Assembly (NCBI GenBank): GCA_963728395.1
Contig: CAVSJJ010000001.1
Location: forward strand, 1-64,000
DNA length: 64,000 nt
DNA from: CAVSJJ01 sp963728395
GTDB taxonomy: Bacteria > Actinomycetota > Actinomycetes > Actinomycetales > Dermatophilaceae
Direction of reading: 5' to 3'
The notes under the pieces were generated by a model. It was not told the DNA's origin. It ran no database searches and was given only the letters and a program-made list of their open reading frames with translations. Shown here piece after piece: positions 55,758-63,666 of the stretch. Both the position numbers and the translations under genes were made by a program. The first letter of the stretch is position 1, and each line of letters opens with the position of its first letter.

Positions 55758-56171
55758 TCAGCCCTGCTTCCAGGGCAGGCCGTCGTTCTTCCACCCGGCC
55801 AGGGCACGGTGGCCGCTCCGGTCCGCGGGGCCCTCGAAGCCGTCGCTGACGTTGTACGCCGGGCCCATGCCGGCGTCGGTGGCGGCGGACGCGGCGGCCC
55901 GGGAGCGGACGCCACTGCGACACAGGAAGTACAAGGAGGTGCCCTCGTGCAGGCCGAGCCGCTGCAGCTCGGCGACGAAGCCCCGGTTGAGCTCGCCGGA
56001 CGGGAAGTGCTGCCACTCGAGGAAGACGACCTGCCGCTCGGCGGTGCTCAGGTCCGGGATGCCGACGTAGCTCCACTCCGCCTGGGTGCGCACGTCGATG
56101 AGGACAGCGTTGTCATTGCCGGTCACCGCGGCATACGCCTCCTGCGGGGTGACGTCTCCGGCGTAGCTCAT
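55758..56171 (-). CDS. Rhodanese-like sulfurtransferase
   Basis: A 137-residue single-domain rhodanese. It opens MSYAGDVTPQEAYAAV and has LIDVRTQAEW, the catalytic Cys loop YFLCRSGVRSRAAA, and AYNVSDGFEG. It probably carries persulfide sulfur for a partner; placed directly between DUF1737 and metZ with a 4-base overlap on one side and a 4-base gap on the other, so the three form one unit. Confidence 0.92.
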   Translation of the reverse strand: MSYAGDVTPQEAYAAVTGNDNAVLIDVRTQAEWSYVGIPDLSTAERQVVFLEWQHFPSGELNRGFVAELQRLGLHEGTSLYFLCRSGVRSRAAASAATDAGMGPAYNVSDGFEGPADRSGHRALAGWKNDGLPWKQG

Positions 56172-56365
56172 AGCGGCACCACCCCGCGCTCCTCGAAGCC
56201 GCTCGCGAGGACGACGGCCTGCGCGACGACGATCCGCTCGCCGTCGTACGTCAGGGCCGGGCCTCCGTGCAGGCGGTAGCCCTCGGCGAGGGCCTGGCTC
56301 ACGCGGCGACAGAAGTCCGCGTCGTCGGGTCCGGTCAGGAGCCGGTACGGCAGTCGCTCGTCCAT
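56168..56365 (-). CDS. DUF1737 small protein
   Basis: A 65-residue protein with the DUF1737 pattern: PYRLLTGPDDADFCRRVSQA, then LAEGYRLHGGPALTYDGE and a hydrophobic VVAQAVV strand. Function unknown. The ATG at 56365 is chosen over an upstream start because a TAGGCT box lies 7 bases before it (leaderless). Its stop overlaps the rhodanese start (ATGA). Confidence 0.8.
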   Translation of the reverse strand: MDERLPYRLLTGPDDADFCRRVSQALAEGYRLHGGPALTYDGERIVVAQAVVLASGFEERGVVPL

Positions 56366-56372
56366 GACCGCA

Positions 56373-56378
56373 AGCCTA
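56373..56378 (-). promoter_or_regulatory. -10 box of DUF1737-rhodanese-metZ
   Basis: TAGGCT on the minus strand, 7 bases before the DUF1737 ATG; no ribosome binding site. Confidence 0.45.
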
Positions 56379-56484
56379 AGCACCCGCGCTCCACGAGCCA
56401 CAACCCTCGCCCCGGCTCAGCGGCCCATCGACCTCACCCGGGAGATGTCTCGCCGCAGGCGAGGCGTCAAGGCGGCGCCCGGGG

Positions 56485-57627
56485 TCAGAGGCGGTTCGTG
56501 AAGGCGACGGACACCTCGCCGCTCTCCCACACCTCGACGGCCGAGAGAGACCCGGGCGCGGTGACGAGCCGCCAGGCCCGGTCGTGCGGGATGCCGAGCA
56601 GGTCGGCGAGGATGACCATGATCGGCTTGCGGTGACAGACGACGACGCTCGTCCCGCCGGACGCGAGGACCCGGCCGAAGGCGGCGAGGACCCGCGCCGC
56701 CATCTGCTCGTGGGACTCCCCGCCGGGCCGGGAGTACGCCACGTCGTCGCGGAGCCGGACGAAGGCCTCCCGCTCCTCGGCCAGCAGGTCGCGGACCGAC
56801 CGACCGTCCCAGTCGCCGAAGGACTGCTCGTCGAAGTCCTCGTCGATGACCGGGTCGACGCGCAGGGCCGCGGCGACGGCCGCCCCGGTCTGCCGGGCCC
56901 GGGCAAGGGAGGAGGTGATGACGCGGGCCTCGCCGTCCTCGACGAAGGCCGCCACCGCCGCGGCAGCGGCCCGGGCCTGGGCGCGCCCGACCGCGCTGAG
57001 CGACGGGTCGGGTCCACCGCGGCCGTCGAGCCGGCCCGTCGAGGTGAAGTCGGTGACCCCGTGCCGGACGAGAACGACCCGGGTCGGGGTGCCCCGCCCG
57101 CCCATGGCGGCGACGTCGCCGCCGGCGAGTGGCCGGTCGGCCGGCGCCGGTGGCGGCGGCGGGATCTCGTCGAGGTCCGGCTCTCCGCCGAACACCCGGT
57201 CGACGATGCGGCCGTCCATCGCGACGTTGGAGAGGGCGTCGGCGGCCTTGTTCTCCGCCCTGGGTATCCACCGGTAGGTCACCGCTCCCCCGGCCCGGAC
57301 GATCTCGCCGACGACCTCCCGGGCCTCGAGGGCGAGACGGCGCATGTCCTCGTGCTTGATCTTCCAGCGACCGGACATCTGCTCGACGACGAGCTTGGAG
57401 TCCATCGCGACGTCGATGACGGCGCCCGGGTCGATCGCCTGGGCGGCTCGCAGGCCGGCGATGAGCCCGCGGTACTCCGCGACGTTGTTCGAGGCCGTGC
57501 CGAGCGGCTCGGCCCGCTCGGCGAGCAGCGCGCCGGTCCGGGGGTCCCGCACCAGGGCGCCGTACCCCGCGACCCCTGGGTTGCCCCGCGATCCCCCGTC
57601 CGCCTCGACCGCCAGCCGTCGTCCCAT
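56485..57627 (-). CDS. Bifunctional RNase HI / acid phosphatase
   Basis: A 380-residue fusion. Residues about 1-135 are RNase HI, with the catalytic acids in VEADGGSRGNPGVAGYGALV, the Glu of NNVAEYRGLIAGL and the Asp of VAMDSKLVVEQM; it cuts RNA in RNA-DNA hybrids. After a Pro-rich linker, residues about 170-380 are a histidine-phosphatase (CobC-like) domain with VLVRHGVTDFTSTGRL and VVCHRKPIM. The same architecture is known in Mycobacterium (Rv2228c), and its neighbours here match that locus. The ATG at 57627 has only a weak, distant GAAGGA site. Confidence 0.93.
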   Translation of the reverse strand: MGRRLAVEADGGSRGNPGVAGYGALVRDPRTGALLAERAEPLGTASNNVAEYRGLIAGLRAAQAIDPGAVIDVAMDSKLVVEQMSGRWKIKHEDMRRLALEAREVVGEIVRAGGAVTYRWIPRAENKAADALSNVAMDGRIVDRVFGGEPDLDEIPPPPPAPADRPLAGGDVAAMGGRGTPTRVVLVRHGVTDFTSTGRLDGRGGPDPSLSAVGRAQARAAAAAVAAFVEDGEARVITSSLARARQTGAAVAAALRVDPVIDEDFDEQSFGDWDGRSVRDLLAEEREAFVRLRDDVAYSRPGGESHEQMAARVLAAFGRVLASGGTSVVVCHRKPIMVILADLLGIPHDRAWRLVTAPGSLSAVEVWESGEVSVAFTNRL

Positions 57628-57713
57628 GCTCGTGCCCGTCGTCCTTCGCTGTCGGAGGGTGAAGAGGTCGTATGCCGCACCCGGGCCGGTGTGACAGCCG
57701 CGGGCGCGCCGGG

Positions 57714-58451
57714 TCAGAGCCCGGACTCGGGAGTGCGCACGAGGATGCGGCGGCACTCCTCGCAGCGGAGCACCTCGTCCTCGGCGGCCGCCCGGATCCG
57801 GTCCAGGTCCACCTGGTTGAGCTCGAGCTGGCACCCGCCGCAGCGGCGACGGTTCAGCGCCGCCGCCCCGGTGCCACTGGTGGACCGGATCTTCTCGTAG
57901 AGGGTGAGCAGGTCCTCGCCGACCGCCCCGGCCAGGTCGCCGCGCGGCGCGCCGACCTCGGCGGCCTCGGCGTCGAGGTCGGCGAGTGCGGCGTCACGCT
58001 CGGCGGCCGTCGCCTCGAGCCGCTGCTCGAGGTCAGCCATCCCCCGCTCGAGCTCCCCGACATCGTGCTCGAGCGCCTCGGCCCGCTCCATCACCTCGAG
58101 CTCGACGTCCTCGAGCTCGCCCTGGCGACGGGACAGCGACTGCAGCTCGTGCTGGAGCGCCTGCAGGTCCTTGGCCGTGCCGACCCCGGAGTCCAGCCGG
58201 GACCGGTCCCGGGCGGCCCGGTCGCGCACGAGCTGGACGTCGGCCTCGGCCTTGGCAACCTCGCGCTGGACGTCGTCGAGCGCGGCCCGGGAGCGGATGA
58301 GCTGGTCGCCGAGGACGGAAGACTTGCCAGTCAGGTCGGCGTGGACCGCGAGCTGCGGCAGGTGGGCCCGGGCATGGGCGATCTGGTCCAGCCGGGTGTC
58401 GATGGCCTGGAGGTCGAGGAGCCGTTGCTGGCGCTCGGGCTCGGCTTTCAC
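57714..58451 (-). CDS. Coiled-coil C4 zinc-ribbon protein
   Basis: A 245-residue protein: a long antiparallel coiled coil (about residues 5-170, rich in Ala, Glu, Leu and Arg) followed by a zinc ribbon with CGGC and CEEC cysteine pairs. It matches the CT398/Rv2229c family that neighbours nif3 in many actinobacteria; function unproven, suggested to be a nucleic-acid-associated adaptor. The GTG start overlaps the nif3 stop. Confidence 0.88.
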   Translation of the reverse strand: MKAEPERQQRLLDLQAIDTRLDQIAHARAHLPQLAVHADLTGKSSVLGDQLIRSRAALDDVQREVAKAEADVQLVRDRAARDRSRLDSGVGTAKDLQALQHELQSLSRRQGELEDVELEVMERAEALEHDVGELERGMADLEQRLEATAAERDAALADLDAEAAEVGAPRGDLAGAVGEDLLTLYEKIRSTSGTGAAALNRRRCGGCQLELNQVDLDRIRAAAEDEVLRCEECRRILVRTPESGL

Positions 58452-59299
58452 GGCATACCTCCCGGCGGTTCGGCACCGACGGTGAAGTCCCACGGGTCGG
58501 TGCGCACTGTGCTGATGTGGGTCTCCACCCTAGGCGAGCCGCCCGCCTCCTCGGCAAGCGCCGCGAGGAGATCACGTTCGAGGGTGGCGAGCCAGAACGC
58601 CTCGCTCGACCAGTGGCCGGCGTCGACGAGGTACGGCGGGCCGCCGCGCCACTCCTCGCGGGCCTCGAGCGCGGGGTGGTGGCGCAGGTCCGCGGTGACG
58701 TAGACGTCGGCGCCGCTCGACCGGGCCTCGGCGAACAGGTCGTCCCCGGCGCCACCCATCGCCGCCACCCGGCCCACCGGGGCCCCGGCGGGGCCCGCGA
58801 CCCGGATTCCGCCCGCCGCCCGCGGCAGGGTCGCGCGCAGGCGGGTGGCGAGCTCCGCGAGCGAGACGGGCTCGGCCAGGTCGCCGACCCGGCCGAGGGG
58901 CCGGCCCTCGACGAGCGCCAGAGGCTCGGTCGCCGTGAGCCCGCACGCCTCGGCGAGCGCGTCGCTGACGCCGGCGCTCGCGACATCGGCGTTCGTGTGG
59001 GCGACATACAGGGCGACGTCGCCGACGACGAGGTTCGTCACGCTCGCGCCCTTGGCCGTGCTCGTCGCGATGCTGCTGACCCCGTGCAGGAGCAACGGGT
59101 GGTGGGTGATGAGCATGTCGGCCTGCGCCTCGCGGGCCTCCTCGATGACCGCGAGGGTCGGGTCGACGGCGAGATGGACCCGGTTCACCGGTTGGTCCAG
59201 GTCGCCGGTGACCAGGCCGACCCGGTCCCAGGACTGGGCCGTGCCCGGCGGATAGAGGCGTTCCATGGCAGCGACGACGTCGCGCAGCGTGGCGTGCAT
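58448..59299 (-). CDS. Nif3-like dinuclear metal protein, short form
   Basis: A 283-residue Nif3/YbgI protein. The opening LRDVVAAMERLYPPGTAQSW and WDRVGLVTGD are typical; metal ligands lie in LITHHPLLLHG, VAHTNADVA and the C-terminal DAGHWSSEAFW. It lacks the CutA-like insert of long Nif3 proteins, a domain of which seems to be attached to the acyltransferase at 13100. The ATG begins one base after the inferred end of tRNA-Val, and no ribosome binding site is visible. Confidence 0.9.
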   Translation of the reverse strand: MHATLRDVVAAMERLYPPGTAQSWDRVGLVTGDLDQPVNRVHLAVDPTLAVIEEAREAQADMLITHHPLLLHGVSSIATSTAKGASVTNLVVGDVALYVAHTNADVASAGVSDALAEACGLTATEPLALVEGRPLGRVGDLAEPVSLAELATRLRATLPRAAGGIRVAGPAGAPVGRVAAMGGAGDDLFAEARSSGADVYVTADLRHHPALEAREEWRGGPPYLVDAGHWSSEAFWLATLERDLLAALAEEAGGSPRVETHISTVRTDPWDFTVGAEPPGGMP

Positions 59300-59300
59300 G

Positions 59301-59373
59301 TGGGCCCGGCCGGGTTCGAACCGACGACAACCGCGGTGTAAGCGCGGTGCTCTACCAGCTGAGCTACAGGCCC
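59301..59373 (-). tRNA. tRNA-Val (anticodon UAC)
   Basis: The 73-nt minus-strand sequence folds as a full cloverleaf. The 7-base acceptor stem (GGGCCTG/CGGGCCC) has one G-U pair. The D arm is GCTCAGCTGGTAGAGC, the anticodon stem CCGCG/CGCGG with loop CTTACAC (anticodon TAC), and the T arm GTCGG-TTCGAAC-CCGGC. CCA is not encoded. It reads GUA/GUG valine codons. Confidence 0.95.
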
Positions 59374-59498
59374 CTCGGGCGGGTGCGTGCCGGTGTGGCC
59401 GGGCCCGTCCCGGCGGTCATTGTGTCAGGAGCAGGACGGCGCCGGGGCCCGCTCCGGGCCGGGGTGGGACCCGGGGGGTCGACGCAGCCGCCGGCTCC

Positions 59499-59972
59499 TC
59501 AGAGCTCGGCCAGCGCATCGTGGTAGCCGCTGAAGTCCCGGGCGGCGCCGGGCGGGTTGACGAGGGTCCAGCGGATCGTCCCCTCGGCGTCGACGAGGAA
59601 GGTGCCGCGGACCGCCAGGCCGGCCTGGTCGTTGAAGACGCCGTAGGCCTGGGCCACCTCGCCGTGCGGCCAGAAGTCGGACAGGAGCGGGAAGAAGTAG
59701 CCCTCCTTGTCGGCGAAGCCGCGCTGGGCGTACATCGGGTCGCAGGAGATCGCCAGGATCTGGACCTTGTCGGAGACGAAGGCGCCGAGGTTGTCGCGGA
59801 TCTCGCACAGCTCTCCCGTGCAGATTCCGGAGAAGGCCATCGGGAAGAAGACGAGGACGACGTTCTTCTGGCCGCGGAACGAGCTGAGGGTGACCTCCTC
59901 GGCGTTCTGGTCCTTGAGGGTGAAGTCGGGGGCGGTGTCGCCGACGGACAGTGCAGCAGTGTGCTCGCTCAT
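59499..59972 (-). CDS. ahpE: One-cysteine-type peroxiredoxin (AhpE)
   Basis: A 157-residue thioredoxin-fold peroxidase that reduces hydrogen peroxide and organic peroxides. VGDTAPDFTLKDQNAEEVTL is the usual opening. The active site FFPMAFSGICTGELCEIRD holds the peroxidatic Cys (first Cys of the pair). WTLVNPPGAARDFSGYHDAL ends the protein. The ATG has a CAGACT box 6 bases upstream (leaderless). It lies next to DUF3052, as in Mycobacterium. Confidence 0.93.
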   Translation of the reverse strand: MSEHTAALSVGDTAPDFTLKDQNAEEVTLSSFRGQKNVVLVFFPMAFSGICTGELCEIRDNLGAFVSDKVQILAISCDPMYAQRGFADKEGYFFPLLSDFWPHGEVAQAYGVFNDQAGLAVRGTFLVDAEGTIRWTLVNPPGAARDFSGYHDALAEL

Positions 59973-60057
59973 GGCTGCAGTCTGCCAGGGGGGACCGGCG
60001 GTTTCCCGCCGAGGGGTCCGGAGGACTCGCCCGGTGGGCGCGGGGCGGCCGCACGGG

Positions 60058-60507
60058 TCAGTGGCGGCCCTTGGGGGACGCGAGCTTCGTGGCCCGCCAG
60101 GCATCTCCGGCGTTGGCGCTGCCGCCACCGTGGAGACCCGCCGTCACGGCGGCATCCTCGATCTCGCTGGCCTCGACCTCCCCGGACTGCCCGGGCTTGG
60201 GGGTGACGAGGACGACGAACCCGCCGTCGCCGAGCATCCCCACCGTGTCGACGAGGGCGTCGGCGAGGTCACCGTCGTCCGCGCGCCACCACAGCAGGAC
60301 CGCGTCGACCTCGCCCGTGTAGTCCTCGTCCTCGAGCTCGGAGCCGCAGGCCGCCTCGAGGGCGAAGCGGAACTCGTCGTCGACGTCGCCGTCGTAGCCG
60401 AACTCCTGGATGACGATGCCTGAGCCGATCCCGAGCTTGTCCACGCCCCCGTGCACGGAGCGCGCCTCAGGGGCGTCGCCGGTGGACGGCGCGTCTGGGG
60501 CGTTCAC
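60058..60507 (-). CDS. DUF3052 family protein
   Basis: A 149-residue protein of unknown function. The DUF3052 core reads VDKLGIGSGIVIQEFGYDGD, AVLLWWRADDGDLADALVD and GFVVLVTPKPGQSGEVEASE. It is widespread in actinobacteria beside ahpE and aceE. The GTG start follows AGGTGAT. Confidence 0.85.
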   Translation of the reverse strand: MNAPDAPSTGDAPEARSVHGGVDKLGIGSGIVIQEFGYDGDVDDEFRFALEAACGSELEDEDYTGEVDAVLLWWRADDGDLADALVDTVGMLGDGGFVVLVTPKPGQSGEVEASEIEDAAVTAGLHGGGSANAGDAWRATKLASPKGRH

Positions 60508-60514
60508 GGTCTGA

Positions 60515-62077
60515 TCACCTCTCCGGTCGGTGGTGCGGGTCGGACGTGCTGATGCCATAGTCCACTGGGTTCCGACCGGTGTTCGCAAGAGGGAGCCGAA
60601 CCTTGCGTGCCCGGCGGGCCCGGGCCGCCTCCTCGCCGAGCAGCCGCTCGGCCTCGGCAACCGACAGGTGCGGCAGGCCGGGAGAGACCGGGCCCGGGGC
60701 CGAGACGAACCGGACCGAGGCCAGCCCCAGGGCCCGCTCGACGACCCCCTGGGTCAGGGTGAGGGACTGGATCCGGGCGTGCGGCGTCACCGTCGTCGAC
60801 CGGGTGAACCGCCCGCGCCGCACGATGACCGAACCGTCCGAGACGGCATACCCGTTGCGCCGCCAGCTGAGCGGGTCCAGCACCCGCGAGCGGCGGCCGG
60901 CCGCCGTCCACCCCGGCTCCCCTCCCCGGCCGACGGCGGCGACGGCGAGAGTCTGCTGCGGGAGCGCGGCGTCGAGCAGGCCGACGACGAGGAGGACGTC
61001 CTCGAAGGTGCCGACGGGCAGCACGGTGGTCGTGTCGCCCGCCCCGCGCTCGCCATGGACGCCTGCGACGTTGACGTGGACGCGCCACCAGCCGAACGGC
61101 CGCCACCACAGGGGCTGGAGGATCTCGATGGCCTGGACCCGGTGGAGCGGGATCGTCGTCGTGCGCAGGTCGGTCAGCCCGTGGCGCAGCCGCAGCCCGG
61201 CGGGAAGACGGGCCAGCGAGAAGTTCCCGTGCTTGAGCAGTTCGCCGACCCGGTTGCCGCCGATGCCGAGGACCGCAGGGACCAGGCCGGTGAGGGCGCC
61301 GACGGCCCCGGCCCCGGCGGCCCCGGCGGCCATGATGACGAGGATGACGAGCACCGCCGTCGACGTGTGGAGGATCGTCGCGAGGAAGAGGCGGCCGTTG
61401 GGCACCCCCAGGACCGGCCGCTCGCCGATCGACTGGTCCGCGTGGGCGGTGAGGACACCACCCCACCCGTCGGACAGCGGGACCCCCTCCGGCGGAGCGG
61501 GTATGCCGCCCGCCCGGCCCGCGGGGCCGGCCTCGTCGCTGCGTCCGGCGAGATCAAGGAGGTGGTCGCGCACCTCGTGCGAGCGTTGCAGACCGAGGAA
61601 GGACAGCGTGAGCTGGGAGTCGCGGCCGCCCGCGGACTGGACGACGACCTGGGCCAGTCCGAAGACCCGGGCGAGCAGTGGCCGGCTGATCTCGACGGCC
61701 TGGACCCGCTCGAGCGGCACCTGTCGGTGCTGCCGGAACAGGATGCCGGCCCGCAGCTCGACCTGACCAGCGGCGACCCGGAAGCGGGCGAAGCGCCAGC
61801 TGAGCCACGACCCGGCCGCGATGAGCGCGACGAGGCCGAGTGCCCCGACCCCGAACAGCAGGGGGTGGGCGAAGACCTCGTCCGCTCCTGCCTCACCGCC
61901 GTACTGACCGCCCTGCTCGCCGAGGCCGAGCGCGCCGAGAATCGCCCCGAAGCTCTGGCTGACGACCCAGGTCAGCATGGCGAGCAGGACGAACCCGCCC
62001 CTCAGCAGAGGGGAGAGGGGGTGCAGGTGCTGCCAGTCCCACGCGAGATCGGGGCGGGAGGGGGCGGGCTCGCTCAC
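60515..62077 (-). CDS. PH-domain membrane protein (YdbT-like)
   Basis: A 520-residue membrane protein with two or three bacterial PH (bPH_2) domains separated by transmembrane helices. Repeated pattern segments are VELRAGILFRQHRQVPLERV, RLRHGLTDLRTTTIPLHRVQ and VSDGSVIVRRGRFTRSTTVT. Hydrophobic segments include FVLLAMLTWVVSQSFGAIL and VLVILVIMAAGAAGAG. Relatives occur as a pair (YdbS/YdbT) of unknown, envelope-related function. The GTG start overlaps the stop of its partner gene. Confidence 0.88.
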   Translation of the reverse strand: MSEPAPSRPDLAWDWQHLHPLSPLLRGGFVLLAMLTWVVSQSFGAILGALGLGEQGGQYGGEAGADEVFAHPLLFGVGALGLVALIAAGSWLSWRFARFRVAAGQVELRAGILFRQHRQVPLERVQAVEISRPLLARVFGLAQVVVQSAGGRDSQLTLSFLGLQRSHEVRDHLLDLAGRSDEAGPAGRAGGIPAPPEGVPLSDGWGGVLTAHADQSIGERPVLGVPNGRLFLATILHTSTAVLVILVIMAAGAAGAGAVGALTGLVPAVLGIGGNRVGELLKHGNFSLARLPAGLRLRHGLTDLRTTTIPLHRVQAIEILQPLWWRPFGWWRVHVNVAGVHGERGAGDTTTVLPVGTFEDVLLVVGLLDAALPQQTLAVAAVGRGGEPGWTAAGRRSRVLDPLSWRRNGYAVSDGSVIVRRGRFTRSTTVTPHARIQSLTLTQGVVERALGLASVRFVSAPGPVSPGLPHLSVAEAERLLGEEAARARRARKVRLPLANTGRNPVDYGISTSDPHHRPER

Positions 62078-62649
62078 AGGCCGGCTCTCTGTGCCTCGCC
62101 GCGCGCCGCGAGCCGGCCGCGCAGCGCCTCTGCCTCGGCGAGCGGAAGACCGGGGATGGTGCCGCCGCTGGCCGGGGAGGCGGTGTGGATCTCGACCGAG
62201 GCGATGCCGAAGGCCCGGGTCAGCGGCCCGCTCTGCAGGTCGACGTACTGGAGTCGGCCATACGGGATGCTGACCAGGCTGCGGAAGAGCCGGCCGCGTC
62301 GGATGACGAGCTCCTCCTCCAGCTCGACCCAGCTGGCCGCACTCACCTGCCGGACGACGACCCAGGCGCCCCAGGCCCCGACGACGACGAGCACGACGAG
62401 ACCGAGCAGCGCCCAGGTGCTGACGAGCACCGCGAGCACCACGACGAGGACGAGCAGCGGCAGGAGGACGGCTGCGAGGCCGATGAGCCGCACCGTCGCC
62501 AGGGAGCGGGACACCGGGCGCCACCGCAGGTCCTCGCCGAAGAGGGTGACGTCGACGTCCCCGGACGTCGGCCGCGGCTGCGCCGGGACTGGTGCCGCTC
62601 GATCCGGGCCGGGTGCGGGTTGGGGCACCGGCGGCAGGGCGTCGCTCAT
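62074..62649 (-). CDS. PH-domain membrane protein (YdbS-like)
   Basis: A 191-residue partner of the previous gene. Two hydrophobic helices (LIGLAAVLLPLLVLVVVLAV and ALLGLVVLVVVGAWGAWVVV) precede one PH domain (LVIRRGRLFRSLVSIPYGRL, QYVDLQSGPLTRAFGIASVE). A Pro-rich cytosolic N-terminus comes first. The ATG has a CAGACT box 6 bases upstream (leaderless). Confidence 0.87.
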   Translation of the reverse strand: MSDALPPVPQPAPGPDRAAPVPAQPRPTSGDVDVTLFGEDLRWRPVSRSLATVRLIGLAAVLLPLLVLVVVLAVLVSTWALLGLVVLVVVGAWGAWVVVRQVSAASWVELEEELVIRRGRLFRSLVSIPYGRLQYVDLQSGPLTRAFGIASVEIHTASPASGGTIPGLPLAEAEALRGRLAARGEAQRAGL

Positions 62650-62700
62650 GCGACCAGTCTGCCCGACGGATCCCATGGGCTCGGCCGCCTCTGGCTCGGG

Positions 62701-63549
62701 TCAGGCGAGGAAGTCGGCGACGATCCGGTTGAAGTCCGCGGCGTGCTCGATCTGGCTCCAGTGGCCGCACCGGCCGAAGACATGGAGCTGGCTGTCGTCG
62801 ATGAGCCGGCTCAGCCGCAGGGCGTTCTCCAGCGGGATGACCCGGTCGTCGCGGCCGTGGACGACGAGGGTGCGGTGCGGGAGTGCGCGGATCTGCTCCT
62901 CGGGGGTCGCCAGGCCGTCGACGCCCCGCTGGCGGGGGGCCGGGAACATCGCGGAGAAGGACTCCTGGAAGCCGGGTCGGATCGACGCGGCATACCGCAG
63001 CCGGGCCAGCTCGTCGGTGACGAGGCCGCGGTCGAAGGCGAAGACGTCGAGCAGCGCCCGCATCCTCTCCAGCGACGGCTCGTAGCCCCAGACGGCGTCG
63101 AGCCCCTCGGTGATGGGGAAGGACACACCGATAGAGCCCATGAGGACGAGCCGGTGCACCCGCTCGGGCGCGTGCACGGCCATCGAGATCGCCAGTCCCC
63201 CGCCGAAGCTGTTGCCGACGATGGAGAAGCGGTCGATCCCGAGGGCGTCGGCGAAGCCGAGCAGGTGCGCCCGCCAGGCGTCCAGCCCGTAGGCGAAGCC
63301 CTCGGGGCGGTCGGTGAGGCCGAAGCCGACGACGTCGGGCGCGTAGACACTGAACCGCTCGGCGAGCGCGGGGATCGTCAGCCGCCAGTTGGAGTACGCC
63401 GAGACGCCGGGCCCCGAGCCGTGGACGAGCAGGACGGGCGGTCCCTCGCCGGCCCGGAGGTAGTTCGTCGCGATGCCGTCGACGTCGACGTTGTGGCCGA
63501 GCTCCGGGTCCTCGCTCGTCGGGGTCCCGGCCGGTGCGGTGGTCGTCAT
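62701..63549 (-). CDS. Alpha/beta hydrolase (meta-cleavage-product hydrolase type)
   Basis: A 282-residue alpha/beta-hydrolase. PPVLLVHGSGPGVSAYSNWR holds the oxyanion-hole loop; the nucleophile is the Ser in IVGNSFGGGLAIS; the acid is the Asp in VVHGRDDRVIPLE; and the catalytic His lies in FGRCGHWSQIEHAADFN. The GNSFGG elbow and GHWSQIEH end resemble hydrolases of aromatic meta-cleavage products (BphD/XylF/MhpC). No other aromatic-degradation genes are near, so the substrate is open. Confidence 0.88.
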   Translation of the reverse strand: MTTTAPAGTPTSEDPELGHNVDVDGIATNYLRAGEGPPVLLVHGSGPGVSAYSNWRLTIPALAERFSVYAPDVVGFGLTDRPEGFAYGLDAWRAHLLGFADALGIDRFSIVGNSFGGGLAISMAVHAPERVHRLVLMGSIGVSFPITEGLDAVWGYEPSLERMRALLDVFAFDRGLVTDELARLRYAASIRPGFQESFSAMFPAPRQRGVDGLATPEEQIRALPHRTLVVHGRDDRVIPLENALRLSRLIDDSQLHVFGRCGHWSQIEHAADFNRIVADFLA

Positions 63550-63666
63550 CCCTGCACGGTAGACAGCGGTCGGTGCGGCGGCCCAGGACCGTTCCGGAGA
63601 CCGCAACGGCGGCGCCGCCGCCCCGGGACGGGGCCGGGGTCCGGTGCGGCGGCATACGCTGCGGGG

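Larger units (their letters stand above)
7285..63660. repeat. Dispersed octamer CGGCATAC / GTATGCCG
   Basis: By eye about 47 copies lie outside the rRNA operon, 26 reading CGGCATAC on the plus strand and about 21 the complement. Copies occur in coding sequence on both strands and in all reading frames, and in intergenic DNA. None was seen in the rRNA genes. See the matching finding. Confidence 0.7.

Noticed and set aside
7416..63549. Insertion sequences, prophage or integrative element boundaries
   Set aside because: No transposase, integrase or phage gene was found. The single tRNA gene shows no duplicated 3' end, so it is not a visible integration site.
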